Shown: positions 10,691 to 21,360, counted from the first letter of the stretch. The stretch: DNA of 64,000 nucleotides from Zhengitettix transpicula (GCA_037074705.1 CM073594.1:80415009-80479008), one strand, 5' to 3'. The notes: generated by a model not told the origin, from the letters alone. Program-made: numbers and translations.

Positions 10691-10806
10691 ACATCCCCCA
10701 GATCTGCTCACTCGAGAATTCGCTTACTGAAAAGCCCCCCCTAGTAATTGTTTATGTCGAGCCTTTTCCTTTTTTGCTGTTCCGGCGAGGCTGAAAGCTG
10801 CTCCAG

Positions 10807-10875
10807 CTGCTGCTGCACCTAATGAGTCGCAAATTGTCGGATCTGGATGTCGCTTCCTCTTTCGTTACCGGGTTG
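10807..10875 (+). CDS. Candidate small internal exon (69 nt)
   Basis: A pyrimidine-rich tract (CCTTTTCCTTTTTTGCTGTT) precedes a CTGCTCCAG acceptor-like site ending at 10806. At 10876 comes GTGAGT, a strong 5' splice site consensus. The 69 nt between them are open in one phase for 23 codons (starting LLLHLMSRKLSDLDVASSF). The surrounding 10690-11010 block is less AT-rich than its flanks and belongs to no repeat seen in the window. This makes it the best candidate for host coding sequence, but such combinations also occur by chance. No neighbouring exon is recognised. Confidence 0.15.
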
Positions 10876-10881
10876 GTGAGT

Positions 10882-11340
10882 CTTTCCGAACTAACTTGGA
10901 GTTTCTGAAAGCCTCATAAAGGTTTCATACTTTAAATGCAAGGACAGTGGGCGAGCATCAGGTGTCGCACGCTGCGGCTCCAATCGGGAACGTTGTTCCC
11001 CTTAAACATAAACCATTATACTTAAATTTTGGGAATTTTGAGGGTTCAAACTAATTATTGTTGCAAAATAGAGAAATGGACAACATTCATGATATACAAC
11101 AGATACTTAATGTGGAATAACGAGTAAGAGAAACTTTAAAAAAATGTGTATTAAAGCAAAAAAAAATTATTTTGACTAATTACGCGTTACTAAACACACA
11201 GGTTTAAATTACAAACGGCATATTACGTTCCCATTTCATATGAAATATAAAGTAAGGCAGTACTTTAATATTGATACAGGTTATTTGATTCAAAATGCTC
11301 TAACAACGCAATACGCATCAGCAGTCTGAGATACTATTAT
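10882..11340. other. Unassigned sequence
   Basis: Begins in the GC-richer block, with GTCGCACGCTGCGGCTCC near 10964, then returns to AT-rich DNA. No recognisable feature. Confidence 0.4.
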
Positions 11341-11882
11341 TTTCTTTTTTAGATAACAGGCTACTTGAGGGTAATCCACATGATGACAACTCCCCTTTAA
11401 TACCATAGGAAGGGATCTAAAAGGGGGAAGCGGAAGGGTAGAGGAAGGTATCCAAGGGTTAACTAGGGCCCCCCGGCTATGGTTTAAGGATCATACCCGG
11501 CAATTCGCCTAAAAGTTATGCAGGGAGAACCCCAGAAAACCTGCATCAGATAGGTCGGGCATCTGGTACTTGTCCCACGTCCTTCCGATGGCGGGTGAGG
11601 GGTTTTCTGTGGGGTCGCAGCTTTCCCCTCGCCGTTCCTTGACTGGTTAAGGAGGCAGCTGGCCGACTACTCCATTAGGAATAGCGGACAACTCTTACCG
11701 TATGCCCAAGGTCAGCGACCCCGGAACATACACCTCTCAAAACAGGCCAAGGTGCCTCAAAAAACCAGAGAGATGTGAAGGCATCCTCAAAGGTAGCCTC
11801 CGCCAGGTCTCTCTGGGAAGGTTCACCAGCGAGAGAATTTTTTCGCAGGTTTCCTTACGAGATACTACTCAATTCCCAAGAG
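11341..11882 (-). mobile_element. Rep-A copy 1
   Basis: One near-complete copy. A T-rich start and AGATAACAGGCTACTTGAGG are followed by the family landmarks: CTCCCCTTTAATA, GGGTTAACTAGGGCCCC, AGGTCGGGCAT, CTTGTCCCACG, AGGAATAGCGGACAACTC and GGAACATACACCTCTCAAAA. It ends GCGAGAGAATTTTTTCGCAG. The short frames across it are shared by other copies and probably reflect the repeat, not a gene. Confidence 0.85.
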
Positions 11883-13148
11883 GTTATCATCACACACATT
11901 TATACTTAACGCATGAAAGAAACACCGGTATTGGACAAAAATAAATTACTTCAAATGCCATGTCACAGATTAACAAAAGAGGGATCAAAAATAACATAAG
12001 CGATTCGATATTACTCCCCGTATTTATGGTAGTCCAGAATATTTCCAGAAACTTACGAAGGTGTACTTTAATGGAGTCATGAATACTCCCGAGTCCTGAT
12101 GGAACTGTACCAGAAAGGCCCACTCGTACCGTTGCGGGATTGCGGGTACGGCTGCGGAAATCCTGTTGCACGTGCGGGACGGGATTCCCGCAGTGCCCTC
12201 CACACCATTGCGGCGACGATAATTCATTTTTTAGACGCTTTCCAGAAAACACGGCAGTTTCACTTAAAATAATTACGTAATTTAAATAATTTTGAATAAT
12301 AAATTTTAGTTCACGTTAAGACAGTGTGTTCAATAAAGTCTTCAGATGAAGAAGGGGCTCTAATTTTACTAGCTCTAGCCGAAGACGAAAAACGTGCTAA
12401 TTAAGTTATTAGAATAATAAGAAACAAGGCAATTATTTCCCCCGCTGCACCCTGTTTCCCAATTATTTATATATCGTTCAGAAAATAATAATATGGACTC
12501 ACGAAATTATACACGTAAAACATTTGGTGAATATCACACCTTGACGCCATAGCTACGTAGAGATGTTGCAAGATTTTATATTTATTTCAGAATGACACCT
12601 GATTTTTTTTAATGAAACTTGCAATTGAATTAAGAACGACATTAAAAAGCAATCAATACACGTACTACCGTGAACCAATATCTCCAGAAAGACGACTTGC
12701 AATTGCATTTTATTTGATATAACATATATCGAGTGAGAACGTTTTAGAATAGTTAATTTAATATATTATTACGAGTTTTTTTGGTGGCTTGTACAGAAAT
12801 AATAAGCAAGCGCGCAACAGGCACGTGCGGGACGCGGGAAATCCCGTGCGAGCTGCGAACCTTTACTGGGACGCAGCAAGCGACGGGAAAGTTTGGGCAC
12901 ATATCCCGCAATGAAAACACGTCCCGCGACTTTCGTCAAAAATACTACCAATAACAAGATGTTTCAAAGAATCCGGTTTATAAGGATAGTAAGAAAATGA
13001 TATTTTCGCTAATATTTGTCGTTTTCGTCCACTCGTTATCCCCTGGGGGTGTTCCCCTCTTGTGTCTTTAGTGTTTTAAAATGGAAACAGCTAGCGTAAC
13101 ACTAGTTAAAATACTTTTGTGGTACACAAACAAAAGAGATTATTCATG
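11883..13148. other. Unassigned; two GC-rich CCCGC clusters
   Basis: Most is AT-rich and unassigned. Two blocks stand out, 12110-12225 and 12808-12935. Both are dense in GCGGGA, CCCGC and GCACGTGCGGGACG words. They share GCACGTGCGGGACG, so they may be subterminal repeats of one decayed DNA transposon (hAT elements often have such repeats). I could not define terminal inverted repeats or a transposase. Confidence 0.35.
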
Positions 13149-13849
13149 TATTCCATTGTATTGGAGTAGGAAAAGTGAGAAAGGAAAAAGAAAAGGAATG
13201 AAAAGCCAAGAAACAAGAAAAAAAAGAAGAAAGAATCAGGTCAAAGAGAAGACGCGAATGGTCATCTGAAAGATCAGAAAAAAGATGTAGATATATACTC
13301 CAAGCGAAGAAAACAAAGGAAATAAGAAAAACAGAAAGAGAGAGGCAGTATGAACGAGAAGAGTTTGGTTAAAGAGATGATGTGATAAATCGTCAGGAAA
13401 TTCAGAGAAAATTCGGACTCTAAATACTGGGACAGCTGTCACTCTAGCAAACAGACCGAGTTTAGTAGATTCCCCCCCCCCCCCTTTAATGAGTGTTCGG
13501 AGACTTATGTTGCGCGTCGGAGTGTTAATCTCATTCTGATAAAGATCAGGCATTTTTCAGTACTGTTCGAAACGTTGGAGTTTCTACATCTTTCTCTGAA
13601 TTTGCCAACGATTTTTCACGTCGTCTCTTTAAACCAACTTTTTTCTTGCACAATGCAACTCTCTCTTTCTGTTTTTCTTGTTTCCTTTGTTTTCTTCGTT
13701 TGGGAGTATATCTCTCAATCTTTTCTCTTATCGTCTAGACGACCATTCTCGTCATCTCTTTGACCTGCCCCTCTCTTTCTGTTTCTTCTTGGCTTTTATT
13801 ACTTTTCTCTTTTTCTTTCTCACTTTCTCTGTTCAAAGACAATGGAATA
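13149..13849. repeat. Long imperfect inverted repeat with 170-bp spacer
   Basis: The arms 13149-13412 and 13583-13849 are reverse complements with scattered differences and small indels. Shared landmarks are TATTCCATTGT at one end, CGAAGAAAACAAAGGAAA in the middle and AAATTCAGAGAAA near the centre. The sense strand of the left arm is very rich in AAG/AGA codons and could derive from a Lys/Arg/Glu-rich coding repeat, but stops interrupt it. A poly(C) tract lies in the spacer near 13470. RNA from the region would form a long hairpin. The origin is unknown. Confidence 0.8.
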
Positions 13850-13954
13850 CCCGAATAATCTCTATAATAATATCTCACCATTGTCAAGAAATTTCAAATC
13901 CAAACAAACAAAAATTTGTATTTACTTGATATATGTAGAAATAAATATACATAT

Positions 13955-14766
13955 TGTAATATGCAAAAATAATAACAAATTAAATGAATTGATTGGCCAC
14001 ACGTTAAGGCGTCATTTATGTAATACTCAATAATAATTAACAAAATTGAAATGAAATTAATATGATGAAAACTAGCATGAATAAAATATTTATTACAACT
14101 AATCAAATATTGAAGTATTTCCCGTTGTAGTTGCTCAATAAATAGTTCTCGGTATTCACACGGGTTTGGCATATTTATATTTAAATTAAACGAAACGTTT
14201 CGGGGAATAACCCAACAGTTAATTTATTTATACACAAATACTTTACATTTACAAAACAATTGCTCGTCGATGGTTACAACAATTTATTATAAATAACTGA
14301 AATTTTCTCCTTATCTCAGGGTCTTTACTGGGCCTTTTAAATAAAGAATATTTATTCCCCTTTTAAACAATTATTTTACAATTTACTATTGACAAATATT
14401 TGAATAAAAATCGAAGTGAAATCGAAATCTGACGATTTAATTTTAACGTTTACAATTTTAATTTAAATGTTTCCTTTTTTTACTCACTGTTTGTACTGGT
14501 ACCAGTGCAATTGGAAAGATTCAGCAACAGACTTTCAACTCGAACAGATTTTCAACATATAGGATTTAAAATATTGATGTTTATTCACTAGAACAAAATA
14601 AATTGTAAATATTTAAAGTAAAGTTTTGTAAATTTTGATCAAAGACCAGCGTACAAAGATAGGGCTAAAAATGTGCATTTTTAAGAAATAAAAGAACCCA
14701 TTAAATATTAATAATTTTATTAATCATTCCTTTAATTTAATTAACGTCTTACATTTGATTATTACA
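13955..14766 (-). mobile_element. LTR-like element copy, reversed, ending in (TA)n
   Basis: Begins TGTAAT at 13955 and ends ATTACA at 14766, followed by a TA run (14768-14784). The left flank is TATACATAT. Reversed diagnostic motifs are TCTCAGGGTCTTTACTGG near 14317 and ACTGGTACCAG near 14493, which place it in the same family as the copy at 2259. It is about 0.8 kb, shorter than the 1.0-1.1-kb copies. No coding region. Confidence 0.65.
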
Positions 14767-15265
14767 ATGTATATATATATATATAAACATTAATTAATTT
14801 TTATCATATCGTAACGTCCCGTTCCGTAAATAATCATGTTATTTTAGTTTTTCTAAACTAGTTATATTATAATTATGTAATAAAAAGGATAAATTAAAAT
14901 GGAATAAATTACGCGTCTTAGAGAAAAACGAATCTTTGGAACATTGATCTGTATTAACATATTAATTAACGTCTGCTAATAATAATAATAAAAACGAGTT
15001 TCATACAGGTAAACTATAAAAATTGGGAAACAATAACTAAGGAAATTGAAAAGTGTCGAACGTTTAGACGCGTATTTTTCTAACGGTTATTAACTTAAGA
15101 CTGGAAACTAAACGTAAGAACTAAAATCAAAGATAAATACTGACGTTAGGTGTCTTTAATACACAACATTTCATAAATTAATCATTTACAATAATAAAAC
15201 AATTCATGACTTTTACATTATTTACATTATTATTTAATTAATTAATAAATTAAAATAGCTTTAGA
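14767..15265. other. (TA)n then unassigned AT-rich sequence
   Basis: No recognisable element or gene between the LTR-like copy and the reversed PLE. Confidence 0.4.
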
Positions 15266-15990
15266 ATAATGGGTTTCTTTGTCTAAAATATAGCGTGATC
15301 TTCAAAATCGACACAGTGATTAAATTTGATACAATGTTTAGAGATAAGATTGTGTTTTCAAGTTTAAACTTGAAAATTAGATTTATGTTCTTTAATTCTT
15401 GTATTTAAAGTTCTTTTACTTTGGCCTATATAACAAAATTCACAATTACAACAATTAATATAAAGATGAACATGAATAGTAGAAAACCTATTAATAGGAA
15501 CTTTGTGTCCGCTGATGAAACCATACAAAGAAGATTTAGACTTAAAAATCGCTGTTTTACCAGAGAATGGTAAAACAACGTATTATTTCTCAAAACGTGA
15601 CACCGAAATCAATCTTAGCTAATCCTACACTTGGTAATAAATTCAAGAGGGTGGAGGTTGGAAAGTAAAATATTTCTGACATAGTTAAGGTTTTCAAACT
15701 GAAGGACAGGATTGGATAATAACACAGCTTTGTCAACAAAATTGTTAACAATTGTGTAACGGGATGTTCAGATAAAAAATTCAGAACACGGCCTGAAAGA
15801 AAAATGAGTTTCTGGTACCAATTAAACTCTAACTTCTGATTTATACGGAAAAATGATACGTTTAAGGGTAGAATAATTAAGTTTTTACTCAAAAGTAAAT
15901 GGTAAATGTGGATTACAACACTTATCACACAGTTAACATTTAATGAATACAATTTTAAGGAATAATGCAAAACAATCACCAAAATCAGCC
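15266..15990 (-). pseudogene. Penelope-like element: RT thumb and GIY-YIG endonuclease
   Basis: The minus-strand frame from 15982 to 15590 contains EFNWYQKLIFLSGRVLNFLS and EHPVTQ. This is the PLE signature at the end of the RT core (WY.KPT.SGR..N..S.HP), followed by thumb sequence. After a stop, the same strand at about 15545-15380 reads YINCCNCEFCYIGQSKRTL and NTRIKEH, the CxxC...YIGQT...R..EH core of the GIY-YIG endonuclease. It continues one frame over with FKLENTILSKHC. PLEs use this nuclease to make the nick that primes reverse transcription. The order RT then GIY-YIG is correct. The RT palm is missing upstream. Confidence 0.85.
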
Positions 15991-16676
15991 GTGATGTATT
16001 TTTCTTGCTTGTACATTGACAATAATAATTTTTGTTTTAACCGAAACCTAAGATGTAATAACCAGATTGATTTATATCCATAAATACTATTATTTTATTA
16101 ATAATCCAGTAAAGAATCATTACAACTTAAAAATAGGGTACTCACTGAAAGTAATTTACGTGAGCATCTTAACACACTTAATTATTTTGTGATATCAACT
16201 ACTTCCTTATGAGAAAGATGACGTCATGTTATAATCTGCTACTCACCACCTGAAGTGGCAGCTCGTGGAAATTATTTACGTCTGAAATAACATTGGCGGC
16301 CAGTATCTGTTCGCTAGGTAGGACACGGAAGCCGATGCACAATTTATTTGCAATACGAAGCTACCATGTGTGTCTGTCAAACAACGTTTAACATTAAATG
16401 AGCTTTAGCCGGCAGACCGGTACGAATCATGCAAGCTGACGTTTCTATTGGCAATCTCATGAACTACGTTGTACGTGGAAGATAAATGCCGGAACAACAA
16501 ACTACATGTTCTTAAAATTGATGGTTCGCAATATTTAGGCAGGTTTTTGTATGTGAAAGAAACATATTGTAATTAATTAGAAAGATAGCCAATTCGGATA
16601 ATTTTATGCAATTTAAATCTAATCCTGAATTCCACTTATTTCAAGTTTAATCAGGTTCACTATCATCAAATCAAAG
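15991..16676. other. Mostly unassigned; possible PLE end fragment
   Basis: At about 16580-16605 the sequence GAAAGATAGCCAATTCGGAT resembles the reversed outermost PLE tail seen at 10305-10325. No other feature recognised. Confidence 0.35.
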
Positions 16677-17241
16677 GGGTTTTTTTTGGTTTTTTTTAGG
16701 GCAACAGGCTACATGAGGGTGATCCACATTGGGCAACTCCCCTTTAATAGCATAGGAAGGGATTAGAAAGGGGGGATGCGGAAGGGTAGAGGAAGGTAGC
16801 CAAGGGTTAACTAGGGCCCCCGGGCTGTGTTTAAGGATCCTACCCGGCATTCGCCTAAAGAAATGCAGGGAAAACCCTAGAAAAACCTGCATCGGGTAGG
16901 TCGGGCATTGGGTACTTGTCCCACGCCCTTCCGATAGCGGGAGAGGAGTTTGCTGTGGGGACGCAGCATTCCCTTCTCCGTGCCTCGACCAGTTTAGGAG
17001 GCAGCTGGCTGACTATTCCAATAGGAATAGCGGACAACTCTTGCCGTATGCCCAAGGTCTGCGACCCCGGAACATATACCTCTCAAAACAGACCGAGGTG
17101 CCTCGGCATGTGGGAACCTTGGTCAAAAAAACCAGAGAGATGTGAGAGCATCCCCGAAGGTAGCCCCCGCCAGAGCTCTCTGGGAAGGTTCACCTGCGAG
17201 AAATCCTCTCGCAGGCTTACTTGCAATTCTCAAAGGTTCTC
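16677..17241 (-). mobile_element. Rep-A copy 2, first of a three-copy tandem
   Basis: Full-length copy starting with an interrupted T tract and AGGGCAACAGGCTACATGAG. It ends GCGAGAAATCCTCTCGCAGG and CAAAGGTTCTC directly before the T tract of the next copy. The frame at 16916-17257 belongs to the repeat. It carries the hairpin words TATTCCAATAGGAATA and CCGAGGTGCCTCGG. Confidence 0.9.
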
Positions 17242-17707
17242 TTTTTTTTTTTTTTAGGGCAATAGGCTACATGAGGGTAATCCACTTAGGGCAACTCCCC
17301 TTTAATAGCATAGGAAGGGATTTGAAAGGGGGGATGCGGAAGGGTAGAGGAAGGTAGCCAAGGGTTAACTAGGGCCCCCGGGCTATATTTTAAGGATCCT
17401 ACCCGGCATTCGCCTAAAGGAATGCAGGGAAAACCTTAGAAAAACCTGCATCGGGTAGGTCGGGCATTGGGTACTTGTCCCACGCCCTTCCGATAGCTTG
17501 AGAGGAGTTTGCTGTGGGGACGCAGCTTACCCCTCGCCATGCCTTGGCCTGTTTAGGAGGCAGCTGGCCGACTATTCCAATAGGAATAGCGGACAACTCT
17601 TGCCGTATGCCCAAGGTCTGCGACCCCGGAACATACACCTCTGAAAACAGACCGAGGTGCCTCGGCATGTGGGAACCTTAGTTCAAAAAAACCAGAGAGA
17701 TGTTCTC
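17242..17707 (-). mobile_element. Rep-A copy 3, middle of the tandem
   Basis: Starts with a T tract and AGGGCAATAGGCTACATGAG. It is cut just after CCAGAGAGATGTTCTC, about 95 bp before the full-length end, and abuts the T tract of the next copy. Very similar to copy 2, so the array is probably young. Confidence 0.9.
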
Positions 17708-18150
17708 TTTTTTTTTTTTTTTTTTTAGGGCAACAGGCTACATGAGGGTGATCCACATAGGGCAACTCCCCTTTAATAGCATAGGAAGGGATTAGAAAGG
17801 GGGGATGCGGAAGGGTAGAGGAAGGTAGCCAAGGGTTAACTAGGGCCCCCGGGCTATGGTTTAAGGATCCTACCCGGCATTCGCCTAAAGAAATGCAGGG
17901 AAAACCCTAGAAAAACCTGCATCGGGTAGGTCGGGCATTGGGTACTTGTCCCACGCCCTTCCGATAGCGGGAGAGGAGTTTGCTGTGGGGACGCAGCTTA
18001 CCCCTCGCCATGCCTTGGCCTGTTTAGGAGGCAGCTGGCCGACTATTCCAATAGGAATAGCGGACAACTCTTGCCGTATGCCCAAGGTCTGCGACCCCGG
18101 AACATACACCTCTCAAAACAGACCAAGGTGCCTCGGCATGTGGGAACCCG
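17708..18150 (-). mobile_element. Rep-A copy 4, last of the tandem
   Basis: Starts with about 19 T and AGGGCAACAGGCTACATGAG, and stops after CTCGGCATGTGGGAACCC. A short GC-rich stretch and a T run then lead into PLE coding sequence at about 18180. On the strand defined by poly(A) it is 5' truncated. Confidence 0.9.
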
Positions 18151-18175
18151 AGGATCGCCCCCTTAGTCCTTTTTT

Positions 18176-19230
18176 TTTCTGATATAGCCGTGAGAGATTT
18201 AGAAAATTCTTGTCTTTCTCTACTTCCTGTCCAACCTCTTTGCTACCTCAGATATGTAGATGACATTTTTTGTATTGTTAATTTTTTTATCTGCAAATCA
18301 ACCTTATAGTCCATACTTTCAATGATTATCATCCCAACATACAATTCACTCATGAACTTGAATTGAACCGTTCTCTTAAATTCCTTGATGTCACCGTATC
18401 CATTCACAACTCACTTGGTTCAGAAAATCTATATATTCTGGACGTGTTCTCAATTATATTCTGATCATACTCCCAACAAACTAGCTTGTACACAGATCTA
18501 TATGACCTTATAACTCCAAGTTCCATCAAGTTAAATATTGTCAGAAACATTTTAATCTACAATCCTTTAAATTTTATTATTAAACACATAAACAGCAGAT
18601 TAAACAAAAACAAATATCGTACTGTCAATCGTCCCCAAACACCTCAAGCAAAATTTTTCTCATACAATATTACAAATTTCTAAATCACAAATTCTTCAAA
18701 ATTTTCAAAGAATACCAAATATCCATCATTTACTGATCGACAAATACTCATTCCTACTTGATTAAAAACCACAAGGACCCACTTGACACCTACAGCAAAC
18801 ATTGTGTTGTTAACAAAATCTCTTGCTCCAATTGTAACTCCTGATACATAGGGCAAACGAAACGATCCCTTAATACACGTATCAAGGAACATATATCAAA
18901 TATAAAACTTCCCATTGATAAAGAGTTTCGACATTGACCCCAGGTAAATTTCCAGACTCATTTGAGAGATTCTTCACATTAAATCAAACATTTCCGCTAT
19001 TAATGTACAAACAGACACTTTGAAACTCAACAATTGCTATGATCCCCCATTGGTACGCTCTCTCTTTGTCGTCGCTTTTGAGTTTCGTCAAATGACGAGT
19101 GCAGTTGTGTCGCTCAAGGATCTTCATCGCACCTGAGGAAAGGGACATGGATCCCAGAAACGTTGTGTGGTATTCATATTATCACTGAATTGACTGTCTT
19201 TCTCATTAATTATTTTCAATCAGACGTAAT
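18176..19230 (+). pseudogene. Penelope-like element: RT, thumb, GIY-YIG and 3' end
   Basis: The most complete PLE in the window. LCYLRYVDDIF near 18236-18270 is the catalytic YVDD block of the PLE reverse transcriptase. HPNIQFTHELELN and LKFLDVTV (several frames, 18330-18400) follow, then LNKNKYR in the thumb. The GIY-YIG core HCVVNKISCSNCN and YIGQTKRSLNTRIKEH lies near 18800-18890, with a stop replacing the residue before YIG. The 3' end CACCTGAGGAAAGG and CAGAAACGTTGTGTGGTATT (19130-19175) matches those at 10230 and 24690. Numerous stops and frameshifts make it inactive. The 5' end was lost at a junction with Rep-A. Confidence 0.85.
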
Positions 19231-19284
19231 TTTTTTCATTTTGAAAGATATTGTACCTAAAAGTCAATAGTTTTTTCAAAATAA

Positions 19285-19700
19285 ACTAGCTCGGGTGCCA
19301 GCGTTGCCCGGGATGTCATAATTAAACTCAGCGACATGCATAACCACCGATTCGACTACAATCTCGGTTACTTTCGTATTAGTTTTCGTAACGCCCCTCA
19401 ACTTCGACCCATAAGGGTGCTGCTACCCTCCCATGCCAAAAGGGATTGAAATGATACACAAAAAATATCAGGAGAAACACTATCAATTTCATTGATCTCG
19501 AAAAATATTTTCCAGACGCAAATATCGGCGTTTTTGAGCATGTTTGAAAATGTCCACCCCTGTCCGTGGTGGTAGACTACCCGCGGTGTTTGTTTCTGGT
19601 TCGAAGGGAAAACGCGTACGAAATTTAGTCATCCACGGGTGTAATTTGAATACACAACACACACACACACAACGTACAGTCTACTTTATTTATTAGTTGA
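19285..19700 (+). repeat. Rep-B copy
   Basis: Head AACTAGCTCGGGTGCCAGCG and TTGCCCGGGATGTCATAATT, then body words AAACTCAGCGACATGC and AATCTCGGTT. It ends near an (AC)n tract and TTTATTTATTAG. Same arrangement as the copy at 6172. Confidence 0.75.
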
Positions 19701-20010
19701 TTAACGTTTTTATATGTAATTCTTAATGCATAACGTCTGTTCTAGATCTTTAATTTACGTGAAGATCTAAAATTTGTCATTATAATATTGGTTTGAGGTT
19801 CGAAAATATGTTATCTCTGAATTTTAATCACAATGCAACTCCAAGAAAGAACGACCGTTTCTGCCAAATTAGCTTCAACAGACGCATGACGAGAAATCAC
19901 GGAAATTTTCAAAAATATTTCGTACGTGTGCGGCAGATAAAAGGCATTGTAATGATGAAATTTGATTACCATTCTGTCAGAAAAAAAATTATGAGTCAAT
20001 TAATAAAAAC
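19701..20010. other. Unassigned; 74-codon frame of no known similarity
   Basis: The plus-strand frame 19793-20017 (starts MRFENMLSLNFNHNATPRKN) is basic and polar, and I recognise nothing in it. It runs into the left inverted repeat of the next feature, so it is probably chance. Confidence 0.25.
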
Positions 20011-20585
20011 ACATTAATTTTTGAAACAAATATAATTATTTAAAGACGTTTCGTTTCGATGTCTTCAGTTAAGAGGAAATTTCAATCAACAACATGTAAA
20101 AAATATTTTTATATTAAATAATGGCAAATAGTTAAACAAAAGTTTGAAAAAACTATATCAATAAATGAATATAGATTTAGGATTCATTCTTATTATGATT
20201 TTAAAACTTTTTAATTTGTGTTTAATTATTTATAAAAATTTTAGTTTCTAATTTTTACTATACCATTAATTGTTAAATTACAAATTGTGGACATTCATAA
20301 ACATTTTGTCAAGTTTAACAATATACCCGCTGTCTTCATTGTTTACGTCATTTAGGCCCCAACGTTCGTCCCCTGATGGCCGACAGACACCAGTATTTTA
20401 ATCTGTAATGAATATGTTTAAATAATAAAGAGATTTAACTGTTTTAATGTTAGTTAACTGCATGTTTTTTCAACATTTTTTAAGTTCATTCGACATTATT
20501 TAATTCATTAATAATTTTTTAATTGAAGAGATCGTGATCCAAGGACGAAACGTCTTTTAATAAATAATTTTTTCAAAAATTTATG
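20011..20585. mobile_element. Non-coding element with ~45-bp terminal inverted repeats
   Basis: The left end 20011-20060 contains TTTTTGAAACAAATATAATT and TAAAGACGTTTCG. The right end 20541-20585 is its imperfect reverse complement (CGAAACGTCTTTTAATAAAT then CAAAAATTTATG). The interior is AT-rich without coding capacity. It could be a MITE. The ACGAAACGT ends also resemble PLE termini, so a PLE-derived end pair is possible. Confidence 0.5.
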
Positions 20586-20796
20586 CTTTGTTATTAATAG
20601 TCTAATAAATTATTTAATTTTATTAATGATTGAATCGCCCTCAAATTTTATTATTGTTTCCATTAAAGGTCAGACAATTTTTCTATGAAAAGATATTATA
20701 AAAATTTATAATATATGATTTTTGTGAACTATAACGTTAGAATAAACTTAATAAAAAAATTTTAGTTTCAGTAAGGCACAGTTTTATATTTCTGTC

Positions 20797-21360
20797 TTTT
20801 TTTTGGGTGTAGACAGGCTATGTATAGGGTAATCCACATAGTGGCAGCTCCCCTCTTATAGCATAGGAATGGTATTTGAAAGGGGGGATGTGGAAGGGTA
20901 GAGGATGGTAGCGAAGGATTAACTACGGCCCCCGGGCTATATTTTAAGGATCCTACCCGGCATTCGCCTAAAGAAATGCAGGACAAACCATAGAAAAACC
21001 TGTATCAGGTAGGTCGGGCATTGGTTACGTGTCCCACGTCCTTCCGATAGCGGGAGAGGAGTCTGCTGTGGGGACGCAGCCTTCCCTACTCCGTGCCTCG
21101 ACCAGTTTAGGAGGCAGCTGGCCGACTATTCCAATGGGAATAGCGGACAACTCTTACCGTATGCCCAAGGTCTGTGAACCCGGAACATACACCTCTCAGA
21201 AATAGGCCGAGGTGCCTCGGCTTGTGGGAACCTTAGTTCAAAAACGGAGAGGAAAAGGCACCCCCAAAGGTAGCCCCTTCATATCCCTCCTATAAGGTTT
21301 TGCCTGCGAGAGAACATCCCTCGCAGGTATTGCCTGCGAGAGAATAGCCCTCGCAGACCT
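20797..21360 (-). mobile_element. Rep-A copy 5 (TGTAGACAGG end subtype)
   Basis: Full-length copy. The T-tract end reads GGGTGTAGACAGGCTATGTA, the second end-subtype of the family, with CCCCTCTTATAGC in place of CCCCTTTAATAGC. It ends TTGCCTGCGAGAGAACATCC with a duplicated GCGAGAGAA...CCTCGCAG hairpin. Confidence 0.9.

Noticed and set aside
13575..13929. Hydrophobic frames (many F, L, S) as membrane proteins
   Set aside because: They read the T/C-rich strand of an inverted repeat whose other strand is AAG/AGA-rich; the hydrophobicity is a composition effect.
17000..17100. Rep-A as a tRNA-derived SINE
   Set aside because: No tRNA-like fold and no convincing A and B boxes on either strand at the head; words such as GGTTCACCTGC only partly resemble a B box.
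16916..17257. 113-codon frame as a host gene
   Set aside because: It lies entirely within Rep-A, recurs in other copies, and ends in poly(T)-derived codons (a run of F).
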